From NCBI RefSeq assembly GCF_007559335.1, contig NZ_VMBG01000002.1, positions 798,501 to 862,500 on the forward strand: DNA of 64,000 bases. The letters run 5' to 3'. The position numbers and the translations under genes were made by a program. The notes beneath the pieces were generated by a model. That model made no database searches. It was not told the origin of the DNA and saw only the letters and a list, made by a program, of their open reading frames with translations. The DNA is from Rariglobus hedericola. GTDB lineage: Bacteria > Verrucomicrobiota > Verrucomicrobiia > Opitutales > Opitutaceae. Below are positions 16,073-25,040 of the stretch, in pieces (position 1 is the stretch's first letter; each line of letters opens with the position of its first letter).

Positions 16073-16978
16073 ATGAAATATCTGTCTGTTCTCCTGTTAG
16101 CCCTCCCGTTGTGCGCCGTGGCGCAGCCGTCACCGGCCGCGCTTGAAGCGATCGGTCGTCAGGACCCCACGGGAAGCGGCACATTTCACCGCATCGGCAT
16201 GTTGCGCGAGCAGGAGAACACCGTCTCCCGCCTTCAACAGATCACGGACAAACTGAGCGGACAGGTGCGTGCCAACACCATGCTCTTCGCGTCGGATAAT
16301 ATCTTCAATACGCCCAACAACCGGGAGTCCGACAGCCAGCTGGCCGAGTTTCTCGGTGCCAATCTTCGCGTGACGTTTAACGACGCGCTCAAACTCAACA
16401 GCAGCTATGACGCCGCTTTTTTTCGTCACAACAAGGACGCGAACAGCGGAAATGATTTCGATACGAGCACGTTTCGCCAGCAGCTTACTTACGAGACATT
16501 TATTCTGAACAACAAGGCGTCCGTGGGCATTCCGCTCTCGTGGCAATACTCGGAAGTTTACCGCACCGGCGGCGGCGATCCGCTTGCGCAAACCTGGACC
16601 TATTCCAGCGGTGTGGAGTTCTCGTGGTTTCCCAACAGCCGCGTGTTTCCCACGTTTTCCTACAACTACTTTTTGTCCGATCCCAAGACGGGCTCGGGTA
16701 AAAACAAACACGACTTCAACCTCGGCGTGACCTTGATTCCGTTTCAAGGGAAGCGCTTCTACGTCATCCCCTCGGTGCAATACAGCTACGAGGATTTCCG
16801 TAAGAGCAGTCGCACGGATAAGGCCTGGACGCCTACGCTGACCACGAGCTGGTCGCCGCTGACGTTCTTCGCGGTCGACGCGGTCGGCAGCTACACGGAT
16901 TCCGCGTCCAATGTGGGCACGTCCGAGTTCGAAGCCTTCACGGCCACGCTCTTCGCCCGCCTGTTTTGGAACTGGTAG
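16073..16978 (+). CDS. Outer-membrane beta-barrel protein of the repeat-protein operon
   Basis: 301 residues with a signal peptide (MKYLSVLLLALPLCAVAQ). A short helical segment (RIGMLREQENTVSRLQQITDKL) precedes repeated amphipathic beta strands with aromatic girdles: LNSSYDAAFFRHNKD, FRQQLTYETFILNNKASVGI, FPTFSYNYFLSD, HDFNLGVTLIPF, FYVIPSVQYSYEDF. The chain ends in TLFARLFWNW, a typical aromatic C-terminal strand recognised by the BAM complex. It starts 52 bases after the second Ala/Lys-repeat gene on the same strand. The barrel may anchor or export the two repeat proteins, which is inference from gene order. No named family is recognised. Confidence 0.8.
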   Translation: MKYLSVLLLALPLCAVAQPSPAALEAIGRQDPTGSGTFHRIGMLREQENTVSRLQQITDKLSGQVRANTMLFASDNIFNTPNNRESDSQLAEFLGANLRVTFNDALKLNSSYDAAFFRHNKDANSGNDFDTSTFRQQLTYETFILNNKASVGIPLSWQYSEVYRTGGGDPLAQTWTYSSGVEFSWFPNSRVFPTFSYNYFLSDPKTGSGKNKHDFNLGVTLIPFQGKRFYVIPSVQYSYEDFRKSSRTDKAWTPTLTTSWSPLTFFAVDAVGSYTDSASNVGTSEFEAFTATLFARLFWNW

Positions 16979-16990
16979 TCCGCTCTTTTT

Positions 16991-17875
16991 ATGAATCTCC
17001 ATTTTAATTCCCGGATTTTATGCCGATGCCTGCCCGCGCTCGGCGGTTTGCTGGTGGTGTCCGCGCTATTTACGGCGGAAGCGTCCGCTCAAGTTTACGT
17101 GCAGACGCACAACCTGCCGCAGCAAACGGGTGCGACGGTGGCCTCGCTCGAGTATTCGCATGCGGAGGTGAGCGAGGACCTTAAGAACTACCGGTTCAAT
17201 CAGGCCGAGGGCGTGGCGCGCATCGGGCATCTCGGCGTGTTTGCCGAGTCGGAGATCCGTGGTGAATGGAATACCGGCACGCTGGCACTGGCGGGTTTCC
17301 AGGACACGTTGACGATCAATGCGGCGGGGCTCACCGGCATGACGGGTTATTTCACCGCGCGGATGCGCGTGAGCGGCGTGTTGCTGGGCGATGCTAGCTA
17401 CAACGGGACGATCTATACCGGCTATGTTGAAACCAAGTTCTCCGCTTTGCTGGGTGGAAACGGCAGCTACTACACGAATCTTAGCGGCGACTATCGACGG
17501 AATTTCGAAGGCGATGGATTCGCCACGTCGGGAGACCTGCCCGGGCTGATGGAGGTGGAGATATCGTTTATCTTTGGCACGCCGTTTTTGTTGGAGGGGC
17601 AGTTGAAGGTGGATACCTATGCGCAAGGAACTTTGAACGTTGCGAATGTCTGGGCGCTGTCGCGCGCCGAGTTCGGCCACACGGCTTACGTCGAGGGAAT
17701 CGACGAGATATTCACGGAGGATGACGAAGCGGTCAGCGGGTTCACGATCACGAGTCTTTCGGGGGCGGACTACATCGAGGGCTTTGAAAATGCCGCCATT
17801 CCCGAGCCGGCGACGGGGTCTGCGTTGGCGGGCGCCGTGGCATTGATGGCCGTTCTGGTGCGGCGCAGGCGCTAG
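16991..17875 (+). CDS. PEP-CTERM sorting-domain surface protein
   Basis: 294 residues, 12 bases after the barrel gene. The N-terminal signal peptide ends near AEASAQ. The middle is a beta-rich, Gly/Asn/Thr-rich extracellular region without known catalytic motifs. The C-terminus carries the full tripartite PEP-CTERM signal: IPEPA, a hydrophobic helix (SALAGAVALMAVLV) and a basic RRRR tail, which is processed by an exosortase at the inner membrane before surface delivery. No exosortase gene lies in this window. Likely the last gene of the operon starting at 11,681. Confidence 0.88.
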   Translation: MNLHFNSRILCRCLPALGGLLVVSALFTAEASAQVYVQTHNLPQQTGATVASLEYSHAEVSEDLKNYRFNQAEGVARIGHLGVFAESEIRGEWNTGTLALAGFQDTLTINAAGLTGMTGYFTARMRVSGVLLGDASYNGTIYTGYVETKFSALLGGNGSYYTNLSGDYRRNFEGDGFATSGDLPGLMEVEISFIFGTPFLLEGQLKVDTYAQGTLNVANVWALSRAEFGHTAYVEGIDEIFTEDDEAVSGFTITSLSGADYIEGFENAAIPEPATGSALAGAVALMAVLVRRRR

Positions 17876-17970
17876 AACGAATGGCCCTTGAGGTCGTATG
17901 AGGAGAATGCCCTAGAAGGTGTCGGGAGTCCTATGCCACTCTTGATTTGAGGCGGTGTTTCGTATGAGTT

Positions 17971-17992
17971 TCGCGAATCCCATGGTTCGCGA
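17971..17992 (+). promoter_or_regulatory. Inverted repeat covering the translation-initiation region of the TonB receptor
   Basis: TCGCGAA (17971-17977) pairs perfectly with TTCGCGA (17986-17992) around the 8-base loop TCCCATGG. The repeat ends 9 bases before the start codon at 18002, exactly where a Shine-Dalgarno would lie. It could be a protein operator or an RNA hairpin that hides the ribosome-binding site. There is no downstream T-tract. Confidence 0.5.
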
Positions 17993-18001
17993 TTTACCTC
18001 A

Positions 18002-20266
18002 ATGACTTCACCTTGGGCTTTTTACCGCGCCGGCCTCCGCGCGCCGATCCGTCTATTCCTATGCACGGGGCTGGTCGTGCTAACCTTGGTTTCGAGTGTG
18101 GTTTTGCGGGCGGACGAAGATCCGGTGACGCTACAATCGGTCGAGGTCACGGCGCAAAGCGCGGAAGCGTCGCGGTTGGCCGTGCCGGGTGCGGTGACCG
18201 CTTATGATGGCAGTTTTTTGGTGGCCAACGGTATCAACGATTACGAACAACTGGCGCCGCTGGTGCCGGGGTTTTTTGCGACCAACCAATCGGTCGACAA
18301 CGTCTCGCTCAACCTTCGCGGCCTGACGTCCGATTCCAGTGATCCCCGCGTGCAGCCGCGGGTGTCGGTTTTCCAGGACGGCATCGGTCTGAACAATATC
18401 CACGGCAATAATGTCGCCTGGTTTGATCTGGATAGCGTGTCCGTGTTCAAGGGCCCGCAGCCGACGCGCTTCGGCGAAGGCGTGGAGACCGGCGCGGTTT
18501 CGATCACCAGTAATCGCGCGCGTAACGAATCGAGCGGTCATCTCACGGTCGGTTTTGGTGACTTTAACACGCGTCTCGCCGAAGCCGCCATCAACCGGCC
18601 GGTGGTGGCGGATAAGCTTTTTATCCGAGTCGCGGTGATGGTCGAAGAACGTGACGGCTACGTGAAGAATCTCGCGGACGGTTCCGATCTGCAAGGTGAC
18701 GGCACGGTGGGGTTCCGCACCAGTCTGCGCTGGCAACCGACGGCGGCGACCACCGTAGATTTGATTCTGAACTATCAACACGATGATACGTCCGGCACAG
18801 CCTTTAAGAGCGGCGTGATCGGAGTGCCGCCGGCATTCATCGACACCAATCCTTACACGCCGGCCAATCTTAACCGTGGTTCCGAACTCGGCATCGTGCG
18901 CGACGTCACCGGACTCACCGGCATCGTGCGGCATGAGGTCAACGAAACCTGGACGCTCACCTCGACCAGTGCGTGGCGCCAAGTGGACAACCGCGATGAA
19001 TTTGATGCCGATGGTTCCTTTCTTTATTTGCTCGAAGTCGGTGAGCGTTTCGATGGCCAACAACTCAGCCAGGAGCTGCGGCTCGACTATGATCGCGGCG
19101 GCCGCTTCACCGCTTCGACCGGTGTGCAGGTCGCGTGGTCTCGGGATGACCAGGAAGTGCTCGTTCGCACCAACGAAAATCTCCTCAATTTATTTTTGGG
19201 TAATCCGCCTGCGCCGGGGCTCAATCCGCGCTACATGGAGCGTCACACCCATGAAGCCGAGACGACTTCGGGGGATGTTTTCGGACGCGTGGATTACAAG
19301 CTGACCGACAAACTCAATGTCGGCGGCGGCTTGCGCGTCACGCAGGAACGCATCGTATCGCGCTATCAATCTTTCGCCGCGCCGGTTCCGGGTAATCTCG
19401 TGGGCGGACTGCCGACCTCGGGTGGCTCGAATAACTTTTTCCAAAACACAGCAGGAGAACTCACGAATTCCGCGGACGAGCAATCGTGGGCAGGGCAGCT
19501 CGATGCGCGGTATGCGTTCACGCCAAGATTCGCGACGTATGCCTCCGTGTCGCGGGGCCGCCGGCCGACCGTGGTGGATTTTAATGAAATGACGCTCGCC
19601 CCGCGCCAAGGCGCCGAGGAGTCGGTGTGGAATTATGAAGTGGGCATCAAGGGCGCGAGTGCGGGCCGGCGGATCCGTTATGATGCCTCGGTGTTTCAGT
19701 ATTACTTCGATCACTTCCAGACGCAGCGGGTGGTGTCGCCCGGAGTGATCGCGCCCTTCGACGGCGGACGCGCGCGCGGACAAGGTTTCGAGACCACGGT
19801 GGCGGCCGATGTGGCGCGGGAGCTGACGCTGTTTGCGGCCTATGGGTTCACGGATGCGAAGTTTTCCGCACAGGGCGAAAACGGACAGCCTCAGGCGTTT
19901 GCGGGAAACTCGTTCCGCATGACCTCTGAACATGTGGTGTCGCTGGGTGGCACGCTTTCGCTGCCGTTCGTGGACAAAGGCACGGTGTTTTTCACGCCGC
20001 TGCTGATGTATCGCTCGGCTTATTACTTCGAGGACGACAATGCCCAGAACGGCGGCATTCTGCGGCAGGGTGGATTCGCGCTGGTGAATCTGCGTGTCGG
20101 CTACCGTTCGCGCACGCAGCGCTGGGAAGTGGTCGGCTACATGAATAACGTATTTGAAAAACAATACCTGTTGGATGCCGGGAATATCGGCGGCGCGTAT
20201 GGAATCCCGACCTTCATTCCAGCCGCGCCGCGCACCGTCGGAATGAAGGCGACAATGCGGTTCTGA
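18002..20266 (+). CDS. TonB-dependent outer-membrane receptor
   Basis: 754 residues, full length for the family. A signal peptide (hydrophobic LFLCTGLVVLTLVSSVVLRA) is followed by a plug domain starting VTLQSVEVTAQSAEASRLAVPG, with LNLRGLTSDSSDPRVQPRV, VFQDGIGLNN, SVSVFKGPQPTRFGEGVETGAVSI. A 22-strand-type barrel follows, ending in RTVGMKATMRF with the required terminal aromatic residue. The ring of motifs (YEVGIKG, NVFEKQYLLDAGN) is normal for FepA/FecA-like transporters. Substrate not predictable. It is preceded by an inverted repeat at the ribosome-binding region and converges on a beta-strand-repeat protein gene 12 bases downstream. Confidence 0.9.
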   Translation: MTSPWAFYRAGLRAPIRLFLCTGLVVLTLVSSVVLRADEDPVTLQSVEVTAQSAEASRLAVPGAVTAYDGSFLVANGINDYEQLAPLVPGFFATNQSVDNVSLNLRGLTSDSSDPRVQPRVSVFQDGIGLNNIHGNNVAWFDLDSVSVFKGPQPTRFGEGVETGAVSITSNRARNESSGHLTVGFGDFNTRLAEAAINRPVVADKLFIRVAVMVEERDGYVKNLADGSDLQGDGTVGFRTSLRWQPTAATTVDLILNYQHDDTSGTAFKSGVIGVPPAFIDTNPYTPANLNRGSELGIVRDVTGLTGIVRHEVNETWTLTSTSAWRQVDNRDEFDADGSFLYLLEVGERFDGQQLSQELRLDYDRGGRFTASTGVQVAWSRDDQEVLVRTNENLLNLFLGNPPAPGLNPRYMERHTHEAETTSGDVFGRVDYKLTDKLNVGGGLRVTQERIVSRYQSFAAPVPGNLVGGLPTSGGSNNFFQNTAGELTNSADEQSWAGQLDARYAFTPRFATYASVSRGRRPTVVDFNEMTLAPRQGAEESVWNYEVGIKGASAGRRIRYDASVFQYYFDHFQTQRVVSPGVIAPFDGGRARGQGFETTVAADVARELTLFAAYGFTDAKFSAQGENGQPQAFAGNSFRMTSEHVVSLGGTLSLPFVDKGTVFFTPLLMYRSAYYFEDDNAQNGGILRQGGFALVNLRVGYRSRTQRWEVVGYMNNVFEKQYLLDAGNIGGAYGIPTFIPAAPRTVGMKATMRF

Positions 20267-20278
20267 TCGCTCCAAGGA

Positions 20279-22216
20279 CTAGCGGTGACGGCGGCGGATC
20301 ACCGCGAAGGTGAGGATGATCATACCCGCAAGCAGCGCGCAGGTGGAGGGCTCGGGGACGGCGGAGGCGGTGAGGAGGAATTGATTTCCGGCCTGCGAGA
20401 ACGTGTATCTGTAGCCGGCGATGACGGTGCCGAGTTCGAAGGACGTTGCACCGATGCTGGATAGCGTGGCGCCGGTGGCGTCGATCAGGGTGTAGGTGCC
20501 GGCCGTGAAGCCTCCGGAGTCGGTGAGGTTTACGGTGATGGCTCCGGAGCCGGGGCCGGTGAGCGTGCCGCCGGAGACGATGAGGGTATTAATCTGAGAA
20601 CCGAGGGAGTAGGAGAGGATGGCGTCTGTGTGGAGGATGAGGCCGTTGCTGAACGAGAGCACCCCGCCGGCATCGGGAGCGAGCGTGCCTCCGGTGTGGA
20701 CGGTGGTGAGGCCGCTGATCAAGTCATTGCCCGCGAGGGTTCCGCCGCTGTTGACGGTGACCTGACCGGTGCCGAGCGAGGAGGAACCGGCGAAGGCTCC
20801 GCGGGCGGCGAGGGTGCCGCCGTTGATGATCGTGCCGTGGGTGAAGGTGCTCGCGGCGGTGAGGACATTGTAGCCGGCGGTGTTGATGACCGTGGCATTG
20901 CCTTTAATCAGCACACCGGTGCCATCGGCAGTGCCGTCCCGCGTCAGGTGGAAGGGTGATGCGGCCGTCGCCGTGGTGTTGAGTTGAACGGTGCCGGTGC
21001 CGTCGAGTCCGGTCGTTATCTTGTCGGTGTCGAGCACGCCGCCCGCGGCCGCCGGTGCGGTGGCGGTGGCACCGATGTTGAGTGTGCCGGTCGAACCGTA
21101 GTAAGTGCCGAGAACCACTTTGCTGGCGCGGATCAAGGCGCCGTCGGAAACGGTCAGGATGCTGTCGCGCGCACTGGCGAAGTCACCGAGGGCAATCTCT
21201 TCGGAATGGGACCAAGTCGAGCCGGCACCGGTCACCGCTACCGTGCTCGCGCTGATCTGGGCGAACACCGCACTCATCGATCCCCCGTCGCGCAGGATCA
21301 GGCCGCCGCCGCCATCGATGACGGTGCCGCCGGTGTAGTTGCTGGTGCCGGTGAGCGTAAGGATGCCGGAGCCTGCTTTCCAGATGCTGCCATAATTGGT
21401 GATCGAGCCTGCGAAAGTGGTGTCTCGGTCATTGTCTATCGTGAGGGTGATGGCCTGATTGCCGAAAACGAGGGAGCCTGCACCCGAAAGGTTGCGAAGG
21501 GTCTGCTCGAAGCCGAAGACGCGGAGCGTGGCGCCGGCGGCGATGTTCACGCTTTCGGAGGAGGCGATGCTGCCGGTGTCGGCGATCCACACGGTGCCGG
21601 AAAGAAGGGTGGTGGCGCCGGAGTAAGTGTTTGCCCCGGCGAGGATGATGTCGCCGATGGGATTGGCACCTTCGTCAAAGGTGAGGGCGTGCGCACCGCT
21701 GATGATGCCGGAAATCGTCGAGTTGGCCCGGGGACTGGAATCCGGATTGGCGGAGGTGATCGTGATGTCGCCGGAGAGGATGACCGCGCCGGAGAGATTG
21801 GTGTAGCGGCCGAGAGTGAAGTCACCGTTGAGGATGACGTCATTTGAAAGGGTGCGACCGGCACCTTCGGCACGGACGGTGCCGCCGTTGATGGTGAGGG
21901 TGCCGGAGCCGAGGGCGTTGTCGGCGCCGAGGCCGAGGGTGCCGGCATTCAGCACGGTGCCGCCGGAGTAGGTGTTGGTCGCGGTGAGGGTGAGTTTGCC
22001 GTCGCCGTCTTTTACGACGGAGCCGGTGCCGCTGAGGACGCCGCTTTGCGTGGCTGAACCCGTGACGATGCCGAAGGTGAGCGGCGAGTTCGGCGAGGAG
22101 GTGTCGTAGGCGGTGGAGTTCGTCTGCTGGTCGTCGAGCGTGACCGTGGTCTGGGACCGCAGTGACAATGCGGCCAAGGGCAGGAGTGCGAGTGGGAGGA
22201 AGCGGGATGGGCGCAT
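20279..22216 (-). CDS. Autotransporter-associated beta-strand repeat protein with PEP-CTERM signal
   Basis: The ATG at 22216 gives 645 residues with a signal peptide MRPSRFLPLALLPLAALSLRSQ; the same frame extends upstream to 22447 but without signal character. The mature part consists of parallel beta-helix repeats of the AAR (PATR) type, for example KDGDGKLTLTATNTYSGGTV, EGANPIGDIILAGANTYSG, ILTLTGTSNYTGGT. The C-terminus shows VPEPS, a hydrophobic helix and a basic RRRH tail, a regular PEP-CTERM sorting signal, rather than an autotransporter barrel. Such proteins are surface-attached and of unknown function. It is divergent from the 7TMR-DISM kinase starting at 22,349, which may sense or control it. 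Confidence 0.88.
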   Translation of the reverse strand: MRPSRFLPLALLPLAALSLRSQTTVTLDDQQTNSTAYDTSSPNSPLTFGIVTGSATQSGVLSGTGSVVKDGDGKLTLTATNTYSGGTVLNAGTLGLGADNALGSGTLTINGGTVRAEGAGRTLSNDVILNGDFTLGRYTNLSGAVILSGDITITSANPDSSPRANSTISGIISGAHALTFDEGANPIGDIILAGANTYSGATTLLSGTVWIADTGSIASSESVNIAAGATLRVFGFEQTLRNLSGAGSLVFGNQAITLTIDNDRDTTFAGSITNYGSIWKAGSGILTLTGTSNYTGGTVIDGGGGLILRDGGSMSAVFAQISASTVAVTGAGSTWSHSEEIALGDFASARDSILTVSDGALIRASKVVLGTYYGSTGTLNIGATATAPAAAGGVLDTDKITTGLDGTGTVQLNTTATAASPFHLTRDGTADGTGVLIKGNATVINTAGYNVLTAASTFTHGTIINGGTLAARGAFAGSSSLGTGQVTVNSGGTLAGNDLISGLTTVHTGGTLAPDAGGVLSFSNGLILHTDAILSYSLGSQINTLIVSGGTLTGPGSGAITVNLTDSGGFTAGTYTLIDATGATLSSIGATSFELGTVIAGYRYTFSQAGNQFLLTASAVPEPSTCALLAGMIILTFAVIRRRHR

Positions 22217-22348
22217 GACGGAGGATCGTTGCGGGTAGTCCGGTGCGGGGTGGCGGAACGGGCAACGGGGCAAACCTCGTAGTTCTACCAGCTTTGAGTG
22301 GGAGAGGGGGCTTGCGGTGGCGGGGGGACGTGGGGTGGATTGACGAGA

Positions 22349-24349
22349 GTGAATTTTCCACAACTTAGCTCCCGACTTGGTCTTTTCGCGGGACTGGTGT
22401 GCGTGATGGCGGGGCTCGGCTGGCTGGTGTTTGGCGTGGCGGGCCATCGCGACGGCATGGAAATCCTGCCGAATAAGGCCGGGTCCACCGTTGAGTGGAT
22501 GAACGATCCGGGGGCACGACTGAGCTTTGAGGAAGTGGTCGCCACCTCACCGGCGGAATGGCGTGCGTGGGATGGCTTGGACTACCTTCGCGCGGTGCAG
22601 GGCGATGCGGTGTGGGTTCGTGCGACGGTGCGCAATCCGGGTGGGCGGGCGTTGCAGGGCGTGCTCGCGGACACCGAGTATTTCCCCGACCAGATTGATT
22701 TTTGGATACAGGACGACGCGGGAGCTTGGCAGCCGATGCGTTCGGGCGAGGCGGCGGACTCGAAAGTGAAACCGCTCTGGGGACGCACGGCGGCGTTTAC
22801 GCTGACGGTGCCGGCGGGCGGCGAACGGGTGGCCTACCTGAGGGCGGAGGATTATTTTAACGTGTATCTGCGGCCGCGGTGGTGGCCGGAGGTCGGGGAG
22901 TTTTTCGCGGAGCAAGTGCGCGATACGCTGGCGGAGGCGATTTGCTACGGCGGGGTGCTGGCGCTGTTGCTCTACAACGGAGTGTTGTGGGCGCGGCTGC
23001 GGTTTCCCGACACCGGGTGGTATGTGCTCTACGCGGGGACGATGGCGGGGTTTAATTTTATATCCAACGGTGGAGCGGCGCTGCTGGGCTTCGCAGTGGG
23101 ATCGCCCTGGAAGGAAATGCTGGTGACGGGGTTGTTGTCGGCGAGCGGACTTTTTCTGGTGCAGTTTGCCCGGGTGTTTTTGGGAACCGCCGCGCGGGTG
23201 CCCGGAACGGATCGCGTGTTGCGCGGACTGCGTTGGTTGCTGGCGGTGTTGCTGGCCGGGGTGGCGATGATGCCGTGGATGTCCGGTCTGCATTGGCTCG
23301 GAGCCGTGGTGATTGCGGTGAGCGCGACGCATCTCGTTTTGCTGGCGGTGGCGGTGGCCGGCTGGCGGGCGGGCGTGAGTCATGCGCGCTTCTTTGTGGC
23401 GGCCTTCGGGTTGTTGCTGGCCGGAGCGGCCCCGGCGGTGGTGACCTGGCTGAACCAGGATATCCTTTCCTGGGCGGCGATGTGCCTGCTGGCCGGTTCG
23501 ACGCTGGAGATGTTGGTGCTCTCGTTCGCGGTGGCCGACCGGTTTGCACGCATCCAGCGTGAACGTGCGGAAGCGCAGACGAAGTTGATCGACGAGACTG
23601 AACAACGCCGCGCCATCCAGGAAGCCTACGCGGATGAACTCGAAGTCGAAGTGCGTGAACGCACGCGCGAGCTGGTCGAGGCCAACGCCGATAAGGACCG
23701 GATGATCGCGGTGATCGGCCACGACCTGCGCAGTCCGTTGACCGCGCTCACCCGCACGGCGGAACACCTGGGCGCGGGCGAAACGGGGCAGACGCCGCAG
23801 GGGCGCTTCATCGGCGACGCGGCGCAGCTGGGGAGGCAGGTATTGTTGCTGATCGAGGATCTGGTGCTGTGGGCGCGTTTGCGCGCGGGCTCGAAGTTTC
23901 TCGTGGCGCAACCGGTGACGGGCTTGGTCTCGCCGGTGCTGGCGTTGTATCGTTCGCAGGCGGATCTCGCAGGGCTGGAGCTGCGCATGGTGGACGTGCC
24001 GGACGGTTTGAAGGCGACGACCGATCTGGTGCTTGCCCAGACGTTGATCCGCAACCTCGTGGCCAATGCGCTGCGTTATGCGCGATCGCGGGTGCACGTG
24101 ACCGCGACCGGCGTGCCGGACGGGGTGCGGATCACGGTGCGTGACGACGGTCCGGGGTTGCCGCCGGTGGTGGCGGCGCGGCTGGCATCCGATGCGGACG
24201 TGCCGGACTGGGCGGGCAACGGACTGGGGTTGCGACTGTGCCTGGAGATCGCGCGTGCGCTGGACGCGGGGCTGAGCGCAAAGCCGGTCGAAGGAGGCGG
24301 GACGGAATTCTCGTTCACGCTGCTGGCTGCTCCGGATAAATTAAAATAA
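22349..24349 (+). CDS. 7TMR-DISM receptor histidine kinase (HisKA type)
   Basis: I favour the GTG at 22349, just before the hydrophobic leader LGLFAGLVCVMAGLGWLVF; the frame opens with GTG at 22298. About 666 residues. Parts in order: an N-terminal anchor; a periplasmic 7TMR-DISMED2-like beta domain (about 40-185, with GDAVWVRATVRNP and VAYLRAEDYFNVYLRP); seven membrane helices of the 7TMR-DISM type (about 190-405); a coiled linker; HisKA with phospho-acceptor His458 in VIGHDLRSPL; and HATPase with N-box LIRNLVANALRYA, G1 DDGPGLP and G2 GNGLGLRLC. The DISMED2 domain is thought to bind carbohydrates or similar ligands. The NarL-type regulator 11 bases downstream is the obvious partner. The receptor half is paralogous to the LytS-type protein at 28,666-30,513. 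Confidence 0.9.
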   Translation: MNFPQLSSRLGLFAGLVCVMAGLGWLVFGVAGHRDGMEILPNKAGSTVEWMNDPGARLSFEEVVATSPAEWRAWDGLDYLRAVQGDAVWVRATVRNPGGRALQGVLADTEYFPDQIDFWIQDDAGAWQPMRSGEAADSKVKPLWGRTAAFTLTVPAGGERVAYLRAEDYFNVYLRPRWWPEVGEFFAEQVRDTLAEAICYGGVLALLLYNGVLWARLRFPDTGWYVLYAGTMAGFNFISNGGAALLGFAVGSPWKEMLVTGLLSASGLFLVQFARVFLGTAARVPGTDRVLRGLRWLLAVLLAGVAMMPWMSGLHWLGAVVIAVSATHLVLLAVAVAGWRAGVSHARFFVAAFGLLLAGAAPAVVTWLNQDILSWAAMCLLAGSTLEMLVLSFAVADRFARIQRERAEAQTKLIDETEQRRAIQEAYADELEVEVRERTRELVEANADKDRMIAVIGHDLRSPLTALTRTAEHLGAGETGQTPQGRFIGDAAQLGRQVLLLIEDLVLWARLRAGSKFLVAQPVTGLVSPVLALYRSQADLAGLELRMVDVPDGLKATTDLVLAQTLIRNLVANALRYARSRVHVTATGVPDGVRITVRDDGPGLPPVVAARLASDADVPDWAGNGLGLRLCLEIARALDAGLSAKPVEGGGTEFSFTLLAAPDKLK

Positions 24350-24360
24350 GTCGCCCTATT

Positions 24361-25017
24361 ATGAATACACGAATGGATGCGCTGACCTCCGCGCCGGTGC
24401 GCGTGCTGGTGGTCGAGGACATGGGGATGTTCCGTGCGTTGCTGACTGATTTGATCGCGGGCTGGGGACGCTACGCGGTCGTGGGCGTGGCGGGTTCGGG
24501 AGAGGATGCGCTGGCGCTGATGAGCGCGGTGCAGCCGGATGTTTTGATTGTCGATCTGCAGCTGCCCGGGATGGGCGGGCTGGAGTTTGTGCGGGCGGCG
24601 CGGCAGATACGGCCGCAGGTGCGGGCGCTGGTGTTGTCGTCGCTGGTGGATCCGCTGGCGCTGACGCGCGTGCGCGAGAGCGGCGTGGAAGGCTACATCG
24701 AGAAGGATGCTACGCCGGAGCAACTGGCCGAAGCGTTTGGCGCGGTGGCGGACGGACGGTTGTTCTACTCGGCGCGATTCAATGAGACGCTTGCTCGCGA
24801 AGGCGCGAAGTCGCTGGCGGTGGGGAAGATTTTGTCACGTCGCGAGCAGGAAGTGCTGACGCATGTGCTGGCCGGCCGCACGAGCCGTGAGACGGGCGAG
24901 GTGGTTGGTTTGAGCGCGCGCACGGTGGAGTTTCATCGTGCCAACCTCATGGCGAAACTGGGTGCGGCCAACGTCGCCGAGCTCCTCGTCAACGCGCGAC
25001 GTATGGAGCTGGGCTGA
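24361..25017 (+). CDS. NarL/FixJ-family response regulator
   Basis: 218 residues, the normal length. The receiver has the acidic pair VVEDMG, phospho-acceptor Asp65 in LIVDLQLPGMGG, and a Lys in YIEKDATPEQLAEAF. The C-terminal LuxR-type helix-turn-helix reads LSRREQEVLTHVLAGRTSRE then VGLSARTVEFHRANLMAKLG. It is 11 bases behind the 7TMR-DISM kinase on the same strand, so the two form a two-component system. Targets are unknown; the flanking convergent beta-strand-repeat genes are candidates by position. Confidence 0.92.
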   Translation: MNTRMDALTSAPVRVLVVEDMGMFRALLTDLIAGWGRYAVVGVAGSGEDALALMSAVQPDVLIVDLQLPGMGGLEFVRAARQIRPQVRALVLSSLVDPLALTRVRESGVEGYIEKDATPEQLAEAFGAVADGRLFYSARFNETLAREGAKSLAVGKILSRREQEVLTHVLAGRTSRETGEVVGLSARTVEFHRANLMAKLGAANVAELLVNARRMELG

Positions 25018-25040
25018 AAAATTGCGGATAGAAACCGTAT

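Noticed and set aside
22547-24097. 516-aa minus-strand open frame opposite the 7TMR-DISM kinase
   Set aside because: Arg/His/Gln-rich noise, antisense to recognised receptor and kinase domains.
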